From positions 1 through 64,000 of the forward strand of contig CAZHKE010000006.1 of the NCBI GenBank assembly GCA_964532485.1: a stretch of 64,000 nucleotides of DNA. Reading direction: 5' to 3'. The notes beneath the pieces are model-generated. The model was not told the DNA's origin. It saw nothing but the letters and a program-made list of their open reading frames with translations, and did no database searches. Origin of the DNA: DATBSK01 sp964532485. GTDB lineage: Bacteria > Actinomycetota > Acidimicrobiia > IMCC26256 > PALSA-555. Both the position numbers and the translations under genes were made by a program. Below are positions 15,039 to 23,110 of this stretch, in pieces (position 1 is the first letter of the stretch; each line of letters opens with the position of its first letter).

Positions 15039-16430
15039 ATGCATTCGACCCGATCGACAGCAGCACTCCTCGTCCTCACGGCCGTCATCACGGCCGCGGC
15101 CCTGGTTGCGGTGCCGGCCGGCGCAACCGAGGCGCGAGGCGGCGACGGCGACGCCACCCCGCCGGAGCAGGCCCTGCTCTACGAGAGCTCGCGCGACGAC
15201 AGCCAGCGCGTCGGCTTCTGGGTCGTCGAGTCCGAGCGCGACGGCAGCGCGGTGCTCGCGATGGAGGTCCACGTCCGCTGCGTGAAGGGCAAGAAGCTCT
15301 TCGCGGCCGGTGACATGCGCGCCGAGGTCGACGAGGACGGCGAGATCAGCGCCGAGGGCGACGTGAGCAGCAGCAAGCCCGAGGACGGTCCCGAGACGAG
15401 TGGCACCGTCAGCCTCGAAGGCGAGATGACCGCCGGCGGAGGTGCGAAGGGGACCGTGAGCGTCGAGCTCGTCCAGCACAACGAGCAGGACGAGAACGAC
15501 GTGTACGCGCGCTGCGACGTCGACGACGAGAAGTGGTCGGTCGGGCCGGGCGTCGACAACCCGTCGCTCGCCCGTGTGCGAGGGGTCGTCGACCTCGACG
15601 GCGAGCTTCGCGATCCCGACACCCTCGTCCCCGTCGTGGCCGACGAGCGGTCGTTCTTCGCCGTCTACGGCGGGGACGACCCCGTCCTCCGGCGGGTCAC
15701 GATCAAGGACGGCGACGAGCAGTGGTCGGCGGACCTCGATGGCCCGGGCGACGGGCTCGCGCTCGCCGACGAGACCGTCTGGGTCGTGGTGTACGGACCG
15801 AACGCCGAGGATGATGTCGTCGTCGGGTACTCGATCGACGACGGCGACGAGGTGGCCACCGTCCCCGGGTCGGAGGTCGCCGTCGGCCCCGACGGTGAGG
15901 TCTGGGTGGCGACGCGCTTCGAGGGGTCGATCCGCCGGATCGACCCCGAGACCGGCGACGAGCTCGCCGAGGTCGACCTCGAGGGCTCGTTCGACGAAGG
16001 GCTCGCGGCCGGGCCAGGAGGGCTCTACGCCGGCCTGTCGCTCGACGAGCCGATCGTCGACTCGGTGGACGACGTGTACGCCCGGATCGATCCGGCGACG
16101 GGCGAGATGCTCGCGTGGACCGACGAGGTGGGCACCCTCCGTGAGGTGTTCGCCGGCGCGGACACCGTCTGGATCGAGACGGTCGTCGATGTCGTCGCGC
16201 TGGACGCGACGACGCTGACGACGGTCACCGAGGCCGACACGAACGGCTTGTCATCGGCCGCGATCGGCGACCGCATGTGGGTCGGAGCCTTCGCCGGGCT
16301 GCAAGCGGTGGACCTGACCGGCTCCACCGCCGTCGACATCCCCTGGATCTACGGCACCGTCGGAGCGAGCGACACGACTGCTCTCCTGTTCGCGTCCGAC
16401 TACGGGCTCCTGCGTGTCGACGCGACCTGA
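15039..16430 (+). CDS. Secreted beta-propeller-like protein
   Basis: 463 residues. A signal peptide is clear (hydrophobic 9-27, likely cleavage after GAT or nearby). Residues 40-150 form an acidic, Gly-rich domain with two Cys (VRCVKGKK and YARCDVDD) that may pair. From about 165 onward there are repeated strands such as VWVVVYGPNAEDDV, VWVATRFEGSIRRIDPETGDE, YARIDPATGEMLAWTDEV and VDVVALDATTLTTVTEA, each of the '-R-I-D-P-x-T-G-' type of streptogramin-lyase/PQQ-like propellers. No enzymatic residues are recognised; a binding or sensing role at the cell surface is likely. The gene is divergent from the MMPL operon. Confidence 0.72.
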   Translation: MHSTRSTAALLVLTAVITAAALVAVPAGATEARGGDGDATPPEQALLYESSRDDSQRVGFWVVESERDGSAVLAMEVHVRCVKGKKLFAAGDMRAEVDEDGEISAEGDVSSSKPEDGPETSGTVSLEGEMTAGGGAKGTVSVELVQHNEQDENDVYARCDVDDEKWSVGPGVDNPSLARVRGVVDLDGELRDPDTLVPVVADERSFFAVYGGDDPVLRRVTIKDGDEQWSADLDGPGDGLALADETVWVVVYGPNAEDDVVVGYSIDDGDEVATVPGSEVAVGPDGEVWVATRFEGSIRRIDPETGDELAEVDLEGSFDEGLAAGPGGLYAGLSLDEPIVDSVDDVYARIDPATGEMLAWTDEVGTLREVFAGADTVWIETVVDVVALDATTLTTVTEADTNGLSSAAIGDRMWVGAFAGLQAVDLTGSTAVDIPWIYGTVGASDTTALLFASDYGLLRVDAT

Positions 16431-16667
16431 TGGCCGAGTAGAGCCAGCCGGCGACCGGCTCTCTTGCTGAGTCGGACCGGACCACCGTCTCGTAGAACGG
16501 CGGGTGCGCGGGCGGTCGCTACCGATGGCGCGGTCGGCCGTGCTCACCGGCCGCACCCTCGCTGACCTCGTGCGCAACGTCCTCGACCGCCGCGTGGTCT
16601 GACGCGCTCTCTGGTTGCGTCCCTCACCCGCGCATGTAGCGGCGAGGGACGCTGGTCGGTGTGCGCC

Positions 16668-16673
16668 TAGCAT
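16668..16673 (+). promoter_or_regulatory. -10 element of a predicted leaderless transcript (CoA-transferase)
   Basis: TAGCAT followed by 8 nt and the ATG at 16682. This supports the ATG rather than the GTG at 16661, which lies before the hexamer. Confidence 0.45.
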
Positions 16674-16681
16674 CGCCGACG

Positions 16682-17890
16682 ATGTCGCATCGGCCGCTCG
16701 ACGACGTGCGCGTGCTGGCGATCGAGCAGATGCAGGCGCTGCCGTATGCAACGCAGATGCTGGCGCGCCTGGGCGCGACCGTCGTGAAGGTGGAGCCGCC
16801 CGGACGGGGCGAGTCGGGTCGCCAGGCCCTCCCGGCGGTCGAGGACCCCGAGGGGCGCCTCATCGGAGCGACGTTCCTGCGCAACAACTTCAACAAGCGC
16901 AGCATCGCCGTCGACCTGAAGAACCCCGACGGCCGTGAGCTCGTGCTGCGCCTCGCGCCCCGCTTCGACGTCGTCGCGCAGAACTTCAAGGCCGGGACGA
17001 TCGACCGGCTCGGTCTCGGCTACGACGACGTCAAGCAGGTCCATCCGACCGTCGTGTACCTCTCGGTGTCGGGCTTCGGGACGACGAACCCGACGCGCTA
17101 CAGCTCGTGGCCCGCCTACGCGCCAGTCGCCGAGGCGATGGCCGGCCTCTACACGTATCTCGGTGAGCCCGACACGCCGCCAGCCGTCTCACCGATGGGC
17201 ACACTGGGCGACACCGGGAGCGCGCTGTTCTCGGTCGTCGGCGTGCTCGCCGCACTGCGTCACCGCGATCACACCGGCGAGGGGCAGCACGTCGACGTGG
17301 CGATGCTCGACGCCATGGTCGCGATGGCCGACGCGGGCGTGAACTACTGGTCGCTCGGGCTCAAGCAGGGTGCCAAGGCGCCGCTCATCAACCATTCGTT
17401 CCGCGCCAGCGACGGCTGGTTCATCATCCAATGCGGTCGCATGCATCAGTGGGAGTTCCTCTGTCGCACCGTCGGTCACCCCGAGTGGCTCGACGACCCG
17501 CGCCTGCCCGATCCGCCGTCGTGGTACGAGCACATCGACGACGTCCTCCGACCCGCCATCGAGCGGTGGGCCGCAGACAAGACGCGCTTCGAGGCGGCGC
17601 GAGCGCTCGCCGAGGCCGGTGTCGCGTCCGGGATGGTCAACCGCGCCGAGGACGTGCTCGAGGACGAGCACGTGCGAGCCCACGACATGATCGTCTCGAC
17701 GCCCCGGCCCCGAGGTGACGGTGAGCCGATCCTCGCGGTCGGCAACCCCGTCAAGCTGTCGAAGGTGGACGATCGGCCCGACACGCGCTTCCCCTGGGTG
17801 GGGGAGCACACCGACGAGGTGCTTCGCGACGAGCTGGGAGTCACCGGAGGCGAGCTCGAGAAGCTCCGCGCCGCCGGCGCCATCGAGTGA
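16682..17890 (+). CDS. Class III (CaiB/BaiF) CoA-transferase
   Basis: 402 residues. The N-terminal Rossmann-like domain begins with LDDVRVLAIEQMQALPYATQ and continues LGATVVKVEPPGRGES and NNFNKRSIAVDLKNPDG, all hallmark segments of family III CoA-transferases and alpha-methylacyl-CoA racemases. The signature MLDAMVAMADAGVNYW and the C-terminal VGEHTDEVLRDELG are also present. It transfers CoA between acids, or racemises acyl-CoAs, through an aspartyl-CoA intermediate. It stands alone on the plus strand and converges with the acyl-CoA dehydrogenase operon 16 bp away. Substrate unknown. Confidence 0.92.
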   Translation: MSHRPLDDVRVLAIEQMQALPYATQMLARLGATVVKVEPPGRGESGRQALPAVEDPEGRLIGATFLRNNFNKRSIAVDLKNPDGRELVLRLAPRFDVVAQNFKAGTIDRLGLGYDDVKQVHPTVVYLSVSGFGTTNPTRYSSWPAYAPVAEAMAGLYTYLGEPDTPPAVSPMGTLGDTGSALFSVVGVLAALRHRDHTGEGQHVDVAMLDAMVAMADAGVNYWSLGLKQGAKAPLINHSFRASDGWFIIQCGRMHQWEFLCRTVGHPEWLDDPRLPDPPSWYEHIDDVLRPAIERWAADKTRFEAARALAEAGVASGMVNRAEDVLEDEHVRAHDMIVSTPRPRGDGEPILAVGNPVKLSKVDDRPDTRFPWVGEHTDEVLRDELGVTGGELEKLRAAGAIE

Positions 17891-17906
17891 GGGCCGACTC
17901 CTCGGA

Positions 17907-19019
17907 TCAGAGGGTCTGGGCCGCGATCAGCTCCTCGAGGTAGCGGTCGCTCCACCACGACAGCTGCAGCTGCTTGGCGCGTCGGAAGTACATCTGCATG
18001 TCGCACTCGACCGTGAAGCCCATGCCGCCGTGCACCTGATGGCCCATGGCGGTCACGTCGCGGAACGTCTGGCACGCGAACAGCTTCGCCATCGGTGCGA
18101 GCAGTTCGACCGGCCGGTCGTTGGCGCGGGCCCACGCGGCCTCGTGGACGAGGATCGTCGCGCCCTCGACCGCCGTCGACGCGTCGGCCAGGTAGTGCGC
18201 GATCGCTTGGAACGCACCGAGCGGCTTGTCGAACTGCTGCCGATCCTTCGCGTACTGCACCGTCATCTCGAGCGCGACGCGCGCGCCGCCGACGGCTTGC
18301 GCCGCGAGGAGCACGATGCCGTCGAGCATCGTGTCGTGCCAGGTGTCCCAACCGGTCCCGGCCGCGCCGACGCGGCTGCCGGCCGACACACGCACGCCGT
18401 CGAACACGACCTGGTACTGGGTGTCGGCGGCGATCGTCATCTGCTGGTCCGGGGTGATCCCGTCGGCGTCGGCATCGACGGTGAACAGGTCGACGCCTGC
18501 GTCGGTGCGTGCCAGCACGACGTAGCCGTCGGCCGCCCCCGCGTACGGGACATGCCACTTCGTGCCGTCGAGCACGAACCCGTCACCGTCGGCCCGGGCG
18601 GTGAGCCCGATCCCATCGGGCCCGAAGCCGTGGTGCGGCTCGAGCCAGGCCGTGGTCATCACGATCTCACCGGTCGCGATGCGCGGCAGGAGCGATGCCC
18701 GCTGCTCGTCGGAACCGGCGCGCAACAGCACGCCCGCGCTCATGACCGCGCTCACGAAGTGCGGTGACGGCGCCAGCGTGCGCCCGAGCTCCTCGTAGAG
18801 GATCGCCCCTTCGAGCGCGGTCATCCCTGAACCACCGTGCTCCGCGGGGATCAGCAGCCCGATGACGTCGAGCTCGGCGAGCTGCTTCCACAGGTCGGCG
18901 GGATACCCGGTGGCGTCGTCCTCGAGATCGCGCACGACGTCGGTCGGCGCGTACGCCGTGCACACGCCGCGCACCATCTCGCGCAGCATGTCCTGCTCTT
19001 CGGTGAACTCGAGATCCAT
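17907..19019 (-). CDS. Acyl-CoA dehydrogenase (small subunit-like)
   Basis: 370 residues with the three-domain ACAD layout: N-terminal helices (MDLEFTEEQDMLREMV), a beta domain with MTTAWLEPHHGFGPDG, and C-terminal helices with AVGGARVALEMTVQYAKDRQQFDKPLGAFQ (quoted in two parts: AVGGARVALEMTV and YAKDRQQFDKPLG) and GHQVHGGMGFTVECDMQMYF. The enzyme introduces an alpha,beta double bond into acyl-CoA with FAD. The ATG at 19019 has a GGAGAGG ribosome site. It is last in an operon with another ACAD (21290-22495); short actinobacterial ACADs encoded in pairs often form alpha2beta2 heterotetramers acting on steroid or other bulky side chains. Confidence 0.92.
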   Translation of the reverse strand: MDLEFTEEQDMLREMVRGVCTAYAPTDVVRDLEDDATGYPADLWKQLAELDVIGLLIPAEHGGSGMTALEGAILYEELGRTLAPSPHFVSAVMSAGVLLRAGSDEQRASLLPRIATGEIVMTTAWLEPHHGFGPDGIGLTARADGDGFVLDGTKWHVPYAGAADGYVVLARTDAGVDLFTVDADADGITPDQQMTIAADTQYQVVFDGVRVSAGSRVGAAGTGWDTWHDTMLDGIVLLAAQAVGGARVALEMTVQYAKDRQQFDKPLGAFQAIAHYLADASTAVEGATILVHEAAWARANDRPVELLAPMAKLFACQTFRDVTAMGHQVHGGMGFTVECDMQMYFRRAKQLQLSWWSDRYLEELIAAQTL

Positions 19020-19040
19020 CTCGCTACCTCTCCTCGCGCT

Positions 19041-19083
19041 CTTGCGTCGCAGACCCGGAGCAGTTGTGGCTCTGCGACGCAAG
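19041..19083. repeat. Perfect 13-bp inverted repeat inside the ACAD/MaoC operon
   Basis: CTTGCGTCGCAGA (19041-19053) is exactly complementary to TCTGCGACGCAAG (19071-19083), separated by 17 nt. It sits between the MaoC-like gene stop and the ribosome site of the next acyl-CoA dehydrogenase gene. There is no T-run, so it may be an mRNA processing/stability stem or an attenuating structure rather than a full terminator. Confidence 0.7.
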
Positions 19084-19091
19084 CGCCTGTG

Positions 19092-19586
19092 TCACGGCTG
19101 CCACTGGTCGCCCGTGCGGTCCCAGGGGTTGTCGTCGGGGGAGACGGGCAGGGCGACGCGCACGGTGCAGTCGCTCCTCGTCTCGCCGCCGACGGTGAGC
19201 TGCACGAGCACGCGCGCCCATCCGCATCCCGCGTCGTCCACTTGGACCTGCTCGATGGTGCCGTCGAAATGCATCTCGTCGCCCGGGAACACCGAGCTCC
19301 TCATGCGGAACTGCATGCGACCGAGCCGCCCGGTCGGACCGGTCCAGTCGGTGACGTACCGCTCGAACCACGCGGCCTGGTTCGGCGTGTTGAGGAAGAT
19401 GTCTTGCAATCCGTTGCGATGCACCGCGAAGTCGTAGTCGTGGTGCATCGGGCGCCAGTCGCGTGATGCGAGCGCGCCGAGCACGACGGTCGTCGCGGTC
19501 ACGTCGTACGTCAGCGTCGGCAGTGCGTCGCCCTCCCGCACCTCACCGTGCAGCAAGCGGTGGTAGGCCGCGCGGGTGTCGGTCAT
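19092..19586 (-). CDS. MaoC-like hotdog-fold hydratase/dehydratase
   Basis: 164 residues of the hotdog fold. The segment ALASRDWRPMHHDYDFA has the MaoC active-site pattern Asp-x3-P-x-His-x-Asp, and the later strand RMRSSVFPGDEMHFDGTI has the V-x-P-G-D/E motif of the family. The reaction expected is hydration of an enoyl-CoA. The ATG overlaps the stop of the preceding MaoC-like gene (ATGA), so the two are translated together and probably form a heterodimer that makes one double-hotdog hydratase, as in steroid catabolism ChsH1/ChsH2-type enzymes. Confidence 0.85.
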   Translation of the reverse strand: MTDTRAAYHRLLHGEVREGDALPTLTYDVTATTVVLGALASRDWRPMHHDYDFAVHRNGLQDIFLNTPNQAAWFERYVTDWTGPTGRLGRMQFRMRSSVFPGDEMHFDGTIEQVQVDDAGCGWARVLVQLTVGGETRSDCTVRVALPVSPDDNPWDRTGDQWQP

Positions 19587-20110
19587 GCCTGCACCTCGTC
19601 GCGGCGGTACCCGAAGCCGGTGTAGCTGTCGGTGCCGACCCGCTCGTCGTGCTGGTTGAAGGCTTCGACGTCGATGACCCAGAACCGCCCGAGCCCGAGC
19701 CTGGTGCGCTTCTCCTCGCTCACCGACCGCAGGATCTGGTGCGTCCGCAGCCGGTCGCCGATGCGGACGGGCTCGTAGAACACCATCGTGTTGTCGGTGA
19801 TCACGGCCTCCGGGAGGTCGAACCGGGCCTTGAGGTCGAAGTGCGCCTGGAGCGCCAGCGTCTCCCCGGTGCGGCCCGGCGCCCAGCGGTGGCGCCGGAA
19901 CCAGACCGAGAGCATCGTCGGAGGGGCGATGTGGCCGTGCGTGAGCTCGTCGGCGACCGCGTCGTCCCAATAGAGAGGATTGCCGTTCTCGACGGACGAG
20001 CACGTCGTCCACACGTAGCCCTGCTCGACCGGGAACTCGCCCACCTCCTCGTACTGGACGACGCCCAGCAGCGCCTCCACGTCGGCGGGCAACGTCGAGC
20101 CCGGGGTCAC
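19583..20110 (-). CDS. MaoC-like N-terminal hotdog (FAS1-like dehydratase) protein
   Basis: 175 residues, hotdog fold resembling the N-terminal 'FAS1-like dehydratase' half: Q-Y-E-E-V-G-E-F near the start, PTMLSVWFRRHRW, and VRIGDRLRTHQILRSVSEEK (20 residues). This half usually lacks the catalytic Asp/His pair and provides the acyl-binding tunnel. The GTG start at 20110 overlaps the TGA of the CoA-transferase (GTGA). Together with the following gene it should form one functional enoyl-CoA hydratase. Confidence 0.82.
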   Translation of the reverse strand: MTPGSTLPADVEALLGVVQYEEVGEFPVEQGYVWTTCSSVENGNPLYWDDAVADELTHGHIAPPTMLSVWFRRHRWAPGRTGETLALQAHFDLKARFDLPEAVITDNTMVFYEPVRIGDRLRTHQILRSVSEEKRTRLGLGRFWVIDVEAFNQHDERVGTDSYTGFGYRRDEVQA

Positions 20111-21273
20111 GCGACCACTCCCTGGTCGCGCAGCTGGTCGATCTCGGTGGTGGTGTAGCCGGCCGCGGCGAGCAGCTCGGACGTGTCGGTGCGAGCGACG
20201 TCGCGGATCTCGGGGGGCGGTTGGTCGCGCTCCTGGCCCGCGAGCACCCAGCCCACCTGCCGGATCGTGCCGTGCTCGGCGCTGTGCGCGTCGACGAACA
20301 CGTTGCGGGCCCGGTAGTGCGGGTCGTCGACGAGCTCGGCCACGGTGTTGACAGGTGCGACGCAGGTGTCGGCCGGTGCGAGCTGTGCGACCCATTTGTC
20401 GCGATCGCGTGACGCGAGCGCGGCGGCGAAGTCGGCGCGCATGGCGCCTTGCGCAGCGTCGTCGTACTGGTGGCCGAGCCACTGCTCGCACCCGAGCTCG
20501 CGGCACAGGTTGGCGAAGAAGTGCGGCTCGATCACCGCGACCGCGAGCCACCGGCCATCCGCGCAGGCGTACACGTCGTACCACGCATAGCGACCGGTGA
20601 GGACGCCGTGGCGCGGGCCCGGGACCTCGCCGGTCGCGAGGTACTCGTCGACCGCCAACGACATCAGCGCGACCACGCCGTCGGCGACCGCGACATCGAG
20701 GTAGGTGCCCCCGCCCGTCGACGCCCGCCGGAGCAGCGCGGCGAGGATCGACATGACCGCATGCATCCCGCCGGCGGCGCTGTCGGCGACCGTCGCGCCC
20801 GGGATCGCAGGACCGCCGTTGCCGTCGCGGCCGGTGCAGTCGAGGAAGCCGCCCATCGCCAGGTACCCGAGGTCGTGGCCGGCGCGCTGCGCGTACGGGC
20901 CGTCCTGCCCGTACCCCGTCGTCGAGCAGTAGACGATCCCCGGGTTGACGTCACGCACATCGTCGTAGCCGATGCCGAGCCGCCCGACCACGCCCGGGCG
21001 GAAGCTCTCGATGACGACGTCGGCGCGCGTTGCGAGGCGGAGGAACGCGTCGCGGCCCGCCGGCTCCTTGAGGTCGAGGAGGACGCGCTGCATCCCGCGG
21101 TGCCCGCTGTACGCGTAGAACCACGGCTTCACCTGTGCGGCACCGTGCCTGGGGGTGGGCCCGACCTTGATCACGGTCGCGCCGTAGTCGGCGAGCCAGC
21201 GCGACGTGCGCGCGGCCGGGCCGACGCTCGCGAGGTCCAGCACGGTGTAGCCGGCGAGGAGTGGTTCGGGCAC
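20107..21273 (-). CDS. Class III CoA-transferase / alpha-methylacyl-CoA racemase family
   Basis: 388 residues from a GTG. Family segments include YTVLDLASVGPAARTSRWLA, YGATVIKVGP, VVIESFRPGVVGRLGIGYDD and GHDLGYLAMGGFLD, the last around the usual catalytic Asp. The C-terminal interlocking part is present. Within the operon (ACAD, CoA-transferase, two MaoC proteins, ACAD) it would activate a carboxylic acid or racemise a 2-methylacyl-CoA before beta-oxidation. It starts 16 bp after the first ACAD and overlaps the next gene by 4 bp. Confidence 0.92.
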   Translation of the reverse strand: MPEPLLAGYTVLDLASVGPAARTSRWLADYGATVIKVGPTPRHGAAQVKPWFYAYSGHRGMQRVLLDLKEPAGRDAFLRLATRADVVIESFRPGVVGRLGIGYDDVRDVNPGIVYCSTTGYGQDGPYAQRAGHDLGYLAMGGFLDCTGRDGNGGPAIPGATVADSAAGGMHAVMSILAALLRRASTGGGTYLDVAVADGVVALMSLAVDEYLATGEVPGPRHGVLTGRYAWYDVYACADGRWLAVAVIEPHFFANLCRELGCEQWLGHQYDDAAQGAMRADFAAALASRDRDKWVAQLAPADTCVAPVNTVAELVDDPHYRARNVFVDAHSAEHGTIRQVGWVLAGQERDQPPPEIRDVARTDTSELLAAAGYTTTEIDQLRDQGVVA

Positions 21274-21289
21274 CGAGCAGCGTTCCGGG

Positions 21290-22495
21290 TCAGAAGTTCT
21301 TGGGGAGCCCGAGCCCGCGGCGGGCGATGATGTTCTTCTGGACCTCCGACGTGCCGCCGCCGATGGTGTCGATCACGGTGTAGCGATAGGTCGACTCCGC
21401 CCGGCCCTGCATCGGCGCCGACTCGGTGTGGACGCGCAGCTGGCTGCCCGGTCCCGCCAGGTCCATCGACGCGTCGGCCAGGCGCCGTGAGAACTCGGTC
21501 GCGAACAGCTTGTACTGCGACGACTCGATCGTCGGCGGGGCGGCACCCTCTTCCTTCTCGGCCTTCATCGACTCGGCGACGACGCGCAGCCCGAGCACGC
21601 GCGCGACCTCGGCATCGGTGACGAGCCGGGCGATGCGGCCGCGGACGACCGGGTCGTCGCGCAGCGGCCGACCGTCGACCTCCTCGTTGCGCACGTAGTC
21701 GCAGAGCAGGTCGAGGCGCTGCTTGATCGGCGAGAACGTGAACATCGTGAACCGCTCGAGGTCCAGCGCCTGCGAGATGTACTGGAAGCCGCTGTTCACG
21801 TCGCCGACGACGTACTCGTCGGGGACGAAGACGTCCTCGATGAACACCTCGTTGGTGCGCTCGTCGCCCATCGTCCAGATCGGCCGGATCGTCACGCCTG
21901 GTTGGTCGAGCGGCACGAGCATCAGGGTGATGCCGCGGTGCTTGTTGTCGGGATCGGTGCGCGTGCCGAGCCAGTACCACTCGGCGAAGTGCGCCGACGT
22001 CGTCCACGTCTTCTGGCCGTTGAGGAGCCAGCCCGACTTCCCGTCCTGCTCGGTGCGCTCGGCCTTCAGTCGCATGGACGCGGCGTCGGAGCCGGCGTTG
22101 GGCTCGCTGTAGCCGACGGCGAACTCGACGTCGTTGTTCAGGATCATTGGCAGGAACTTCTCCTTGAGGAAGTCGTTCCCGTGCGCGATCAGGGTCTTGC
22201 CGATGATTCCGACGCCCTTGCCGATCTGTGGGCCGCCCCGGCCGGCGAGCGCCTCGTTGAGGAGGTACTCGTAGACGCCCTCCCCCTCCGAGCCGCTGTA
22301 CTCCTTCGGCCAGGTGAGTCCGAGCCAGCCCTTCTGGCCGAGCTCGCGCATGAACCCACGGCGCTCGGGCGTGTCGACGATCTGGGCCATGTTCTCCCGA
22401 GTCAGGTCGAACACCTCGGGATCGTCGTGGGCGTCGAGGAACGCCTCGACCTCCGCCTGGAAGTCGCGTTGCTCGGGTGAGAAGTCGAAGTCCAC
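21290..22495 (-). CDS. Acyl-CoA dehydrogenase (large subunit-like)
   Basis: 401 residues. Features are MDFDFSPEQRDFQAEVEAF, GWLGLTWPKEYSG, the flavin/substrate loop VGYSEPNAGSDAASMRL, and the C-terminal DTIGGGTSEVQKNIIARRGL (20 residues). The position of the canonical catalytic Glu before G-T is a Gly, so the base, if any, lies elsewhere as in other FadE subfamilies. The GTG start has a GGGGGA ribosome site. It is first in a five-gene operon with CoA-transferase, two hotdog proteins and a second, shorter ACAD, a layout typical of heteromeric dehydrogenases in actinobacterial catabolism. Confidence 0.93.
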   Translation of the reverse strand: MDFDFSPEQRDFQAEVEAFLDAHDDPEVFDLTRENMAQIVDTPERRGFMRELGQKGWLGLTWPKEYSGSEGEGVYEYLLNEALAGRGGPQIGKGVGIIGKTLIAHGNDFLKEKFLPMILNNDVEFAVGYSEPNAGSDAASMRLKAERTEQDGKSGWLLNGQKTWTTSAHFAEWYWLGTRTDPDNKHRGITLMLVPLDQPGVTIRPIWTMGDERTNEVFIEDVFVPDEYVVGDVNSGFQYISQALDLERFTMFTFSPIKQRLDLLCDYVRNEEVDGRPLRDDPVVRGRIARLVTDAEVARVLGLRVVAESMKAEKEEGAAPPTIESSQYKLFATEFSRRLADASMDLAGPGSQLRVHTESAPMQGRAESTYRYTVIDTIGGGTSEVQKNIIARRGLGLPKNF

Positions 22496-22651
22496 ACGTC
22501 CCCCAAGTCGGTGTGGCGGATCATGCCGGCGGTCGGTACGAGTGCCCTTGATGGCGTCGAATCTGACGCCCCGTCAGAGGATAACGAAGCGGTACGAAGC
22601 GCGAGTCCTCCGTCCGAGACACCGACCTCGATGCTGTCGCATGATGTGCGC

Positions 22652-23041
22652 ATGACACCTTCGAAGCAGATCTGGCCGTCCGTCCGCTACGACGATGCCC
22701 CGGGCGCGATCCGATTCCTGGTCGACGTCTGTGGCTTCGAGGAGCGCCTCGTCGTGAGGGGCGATGGTGATCGCGAGATCGAGCACGCGCAGCTCGCCTG
22801 GCCCGAAGGCGGCGGCTTCATGTGCGGGTCGCGCGCCACCGGTGAAGGCGCGCAGTTCAACACGGGCAAGGCGTCGATCTATGTCGTCACCGACGATCCG
22901 GATGCGGTGTGCGATCGAGTGAAGGCGGCCGGCGCGCCGATCACCCGCGACATCCAGGACGAGGACTACGGCGGACGCGGCTTCACGGTCGAGGACCCCG
23001 GGGGCAACCTCTGGACGTTCGGGAGCTATCGGGGCGAGTAG
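22652..23041 (+). CDS. VOC-family (glyoxalase/bleomycin resistance-like) protein
   Basis: 129 residues with two beta-alpha-beta-beta-beta units: WPSVRYDDAPGAIRFLVDVC, ASIYVVTDDPDAVCDRVKAAG, and the typical C-terminal VEDPGGNLWTFGSY. The final Glu of many VOC metal sites is not obvious, so this may bind rather than convert its ligand. The ATG is taken because the fold begins directly after it. It is divergent from the ACAD operon and lies 69 bp before the amidohydrolase gene. Confidence 0.85.
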   Translation: MTPSKQIWPSVRYDDAPGAIRFLVDVCGFEERLVVRGDGDREIEHAQLAWPEGGGFMCGSRATGEGAQFNTGKASIYVVTDDPDAVCDRVKAAGAPITRDIQDEDYGGRGFTVEDPGGNLWTFGSYRGE

Positions 23042-23110
23042 CGCTCGAGGTGGCTCGTCAGCACCTCGACGAGGGCGACGCGCTCGGTGGTGATGAGGCA
23101 CAATGCGGCC

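Noticed and set aside
16446..16460. AGCCGG-CGA-CCGGCT hairpin after the secreted propeller gene
   Set aside because: Six-bp stem with no T-run; too weak to call a terminator in DNA this GC-rich.
16525..16602. 25-codon frame MARSAVLTGRTLADLV... in the gap before the CoA-transferase
   Set aside because: Too short, no ribosome site or homologue recognised; could be the relic of a gene end but nothing else supports it.
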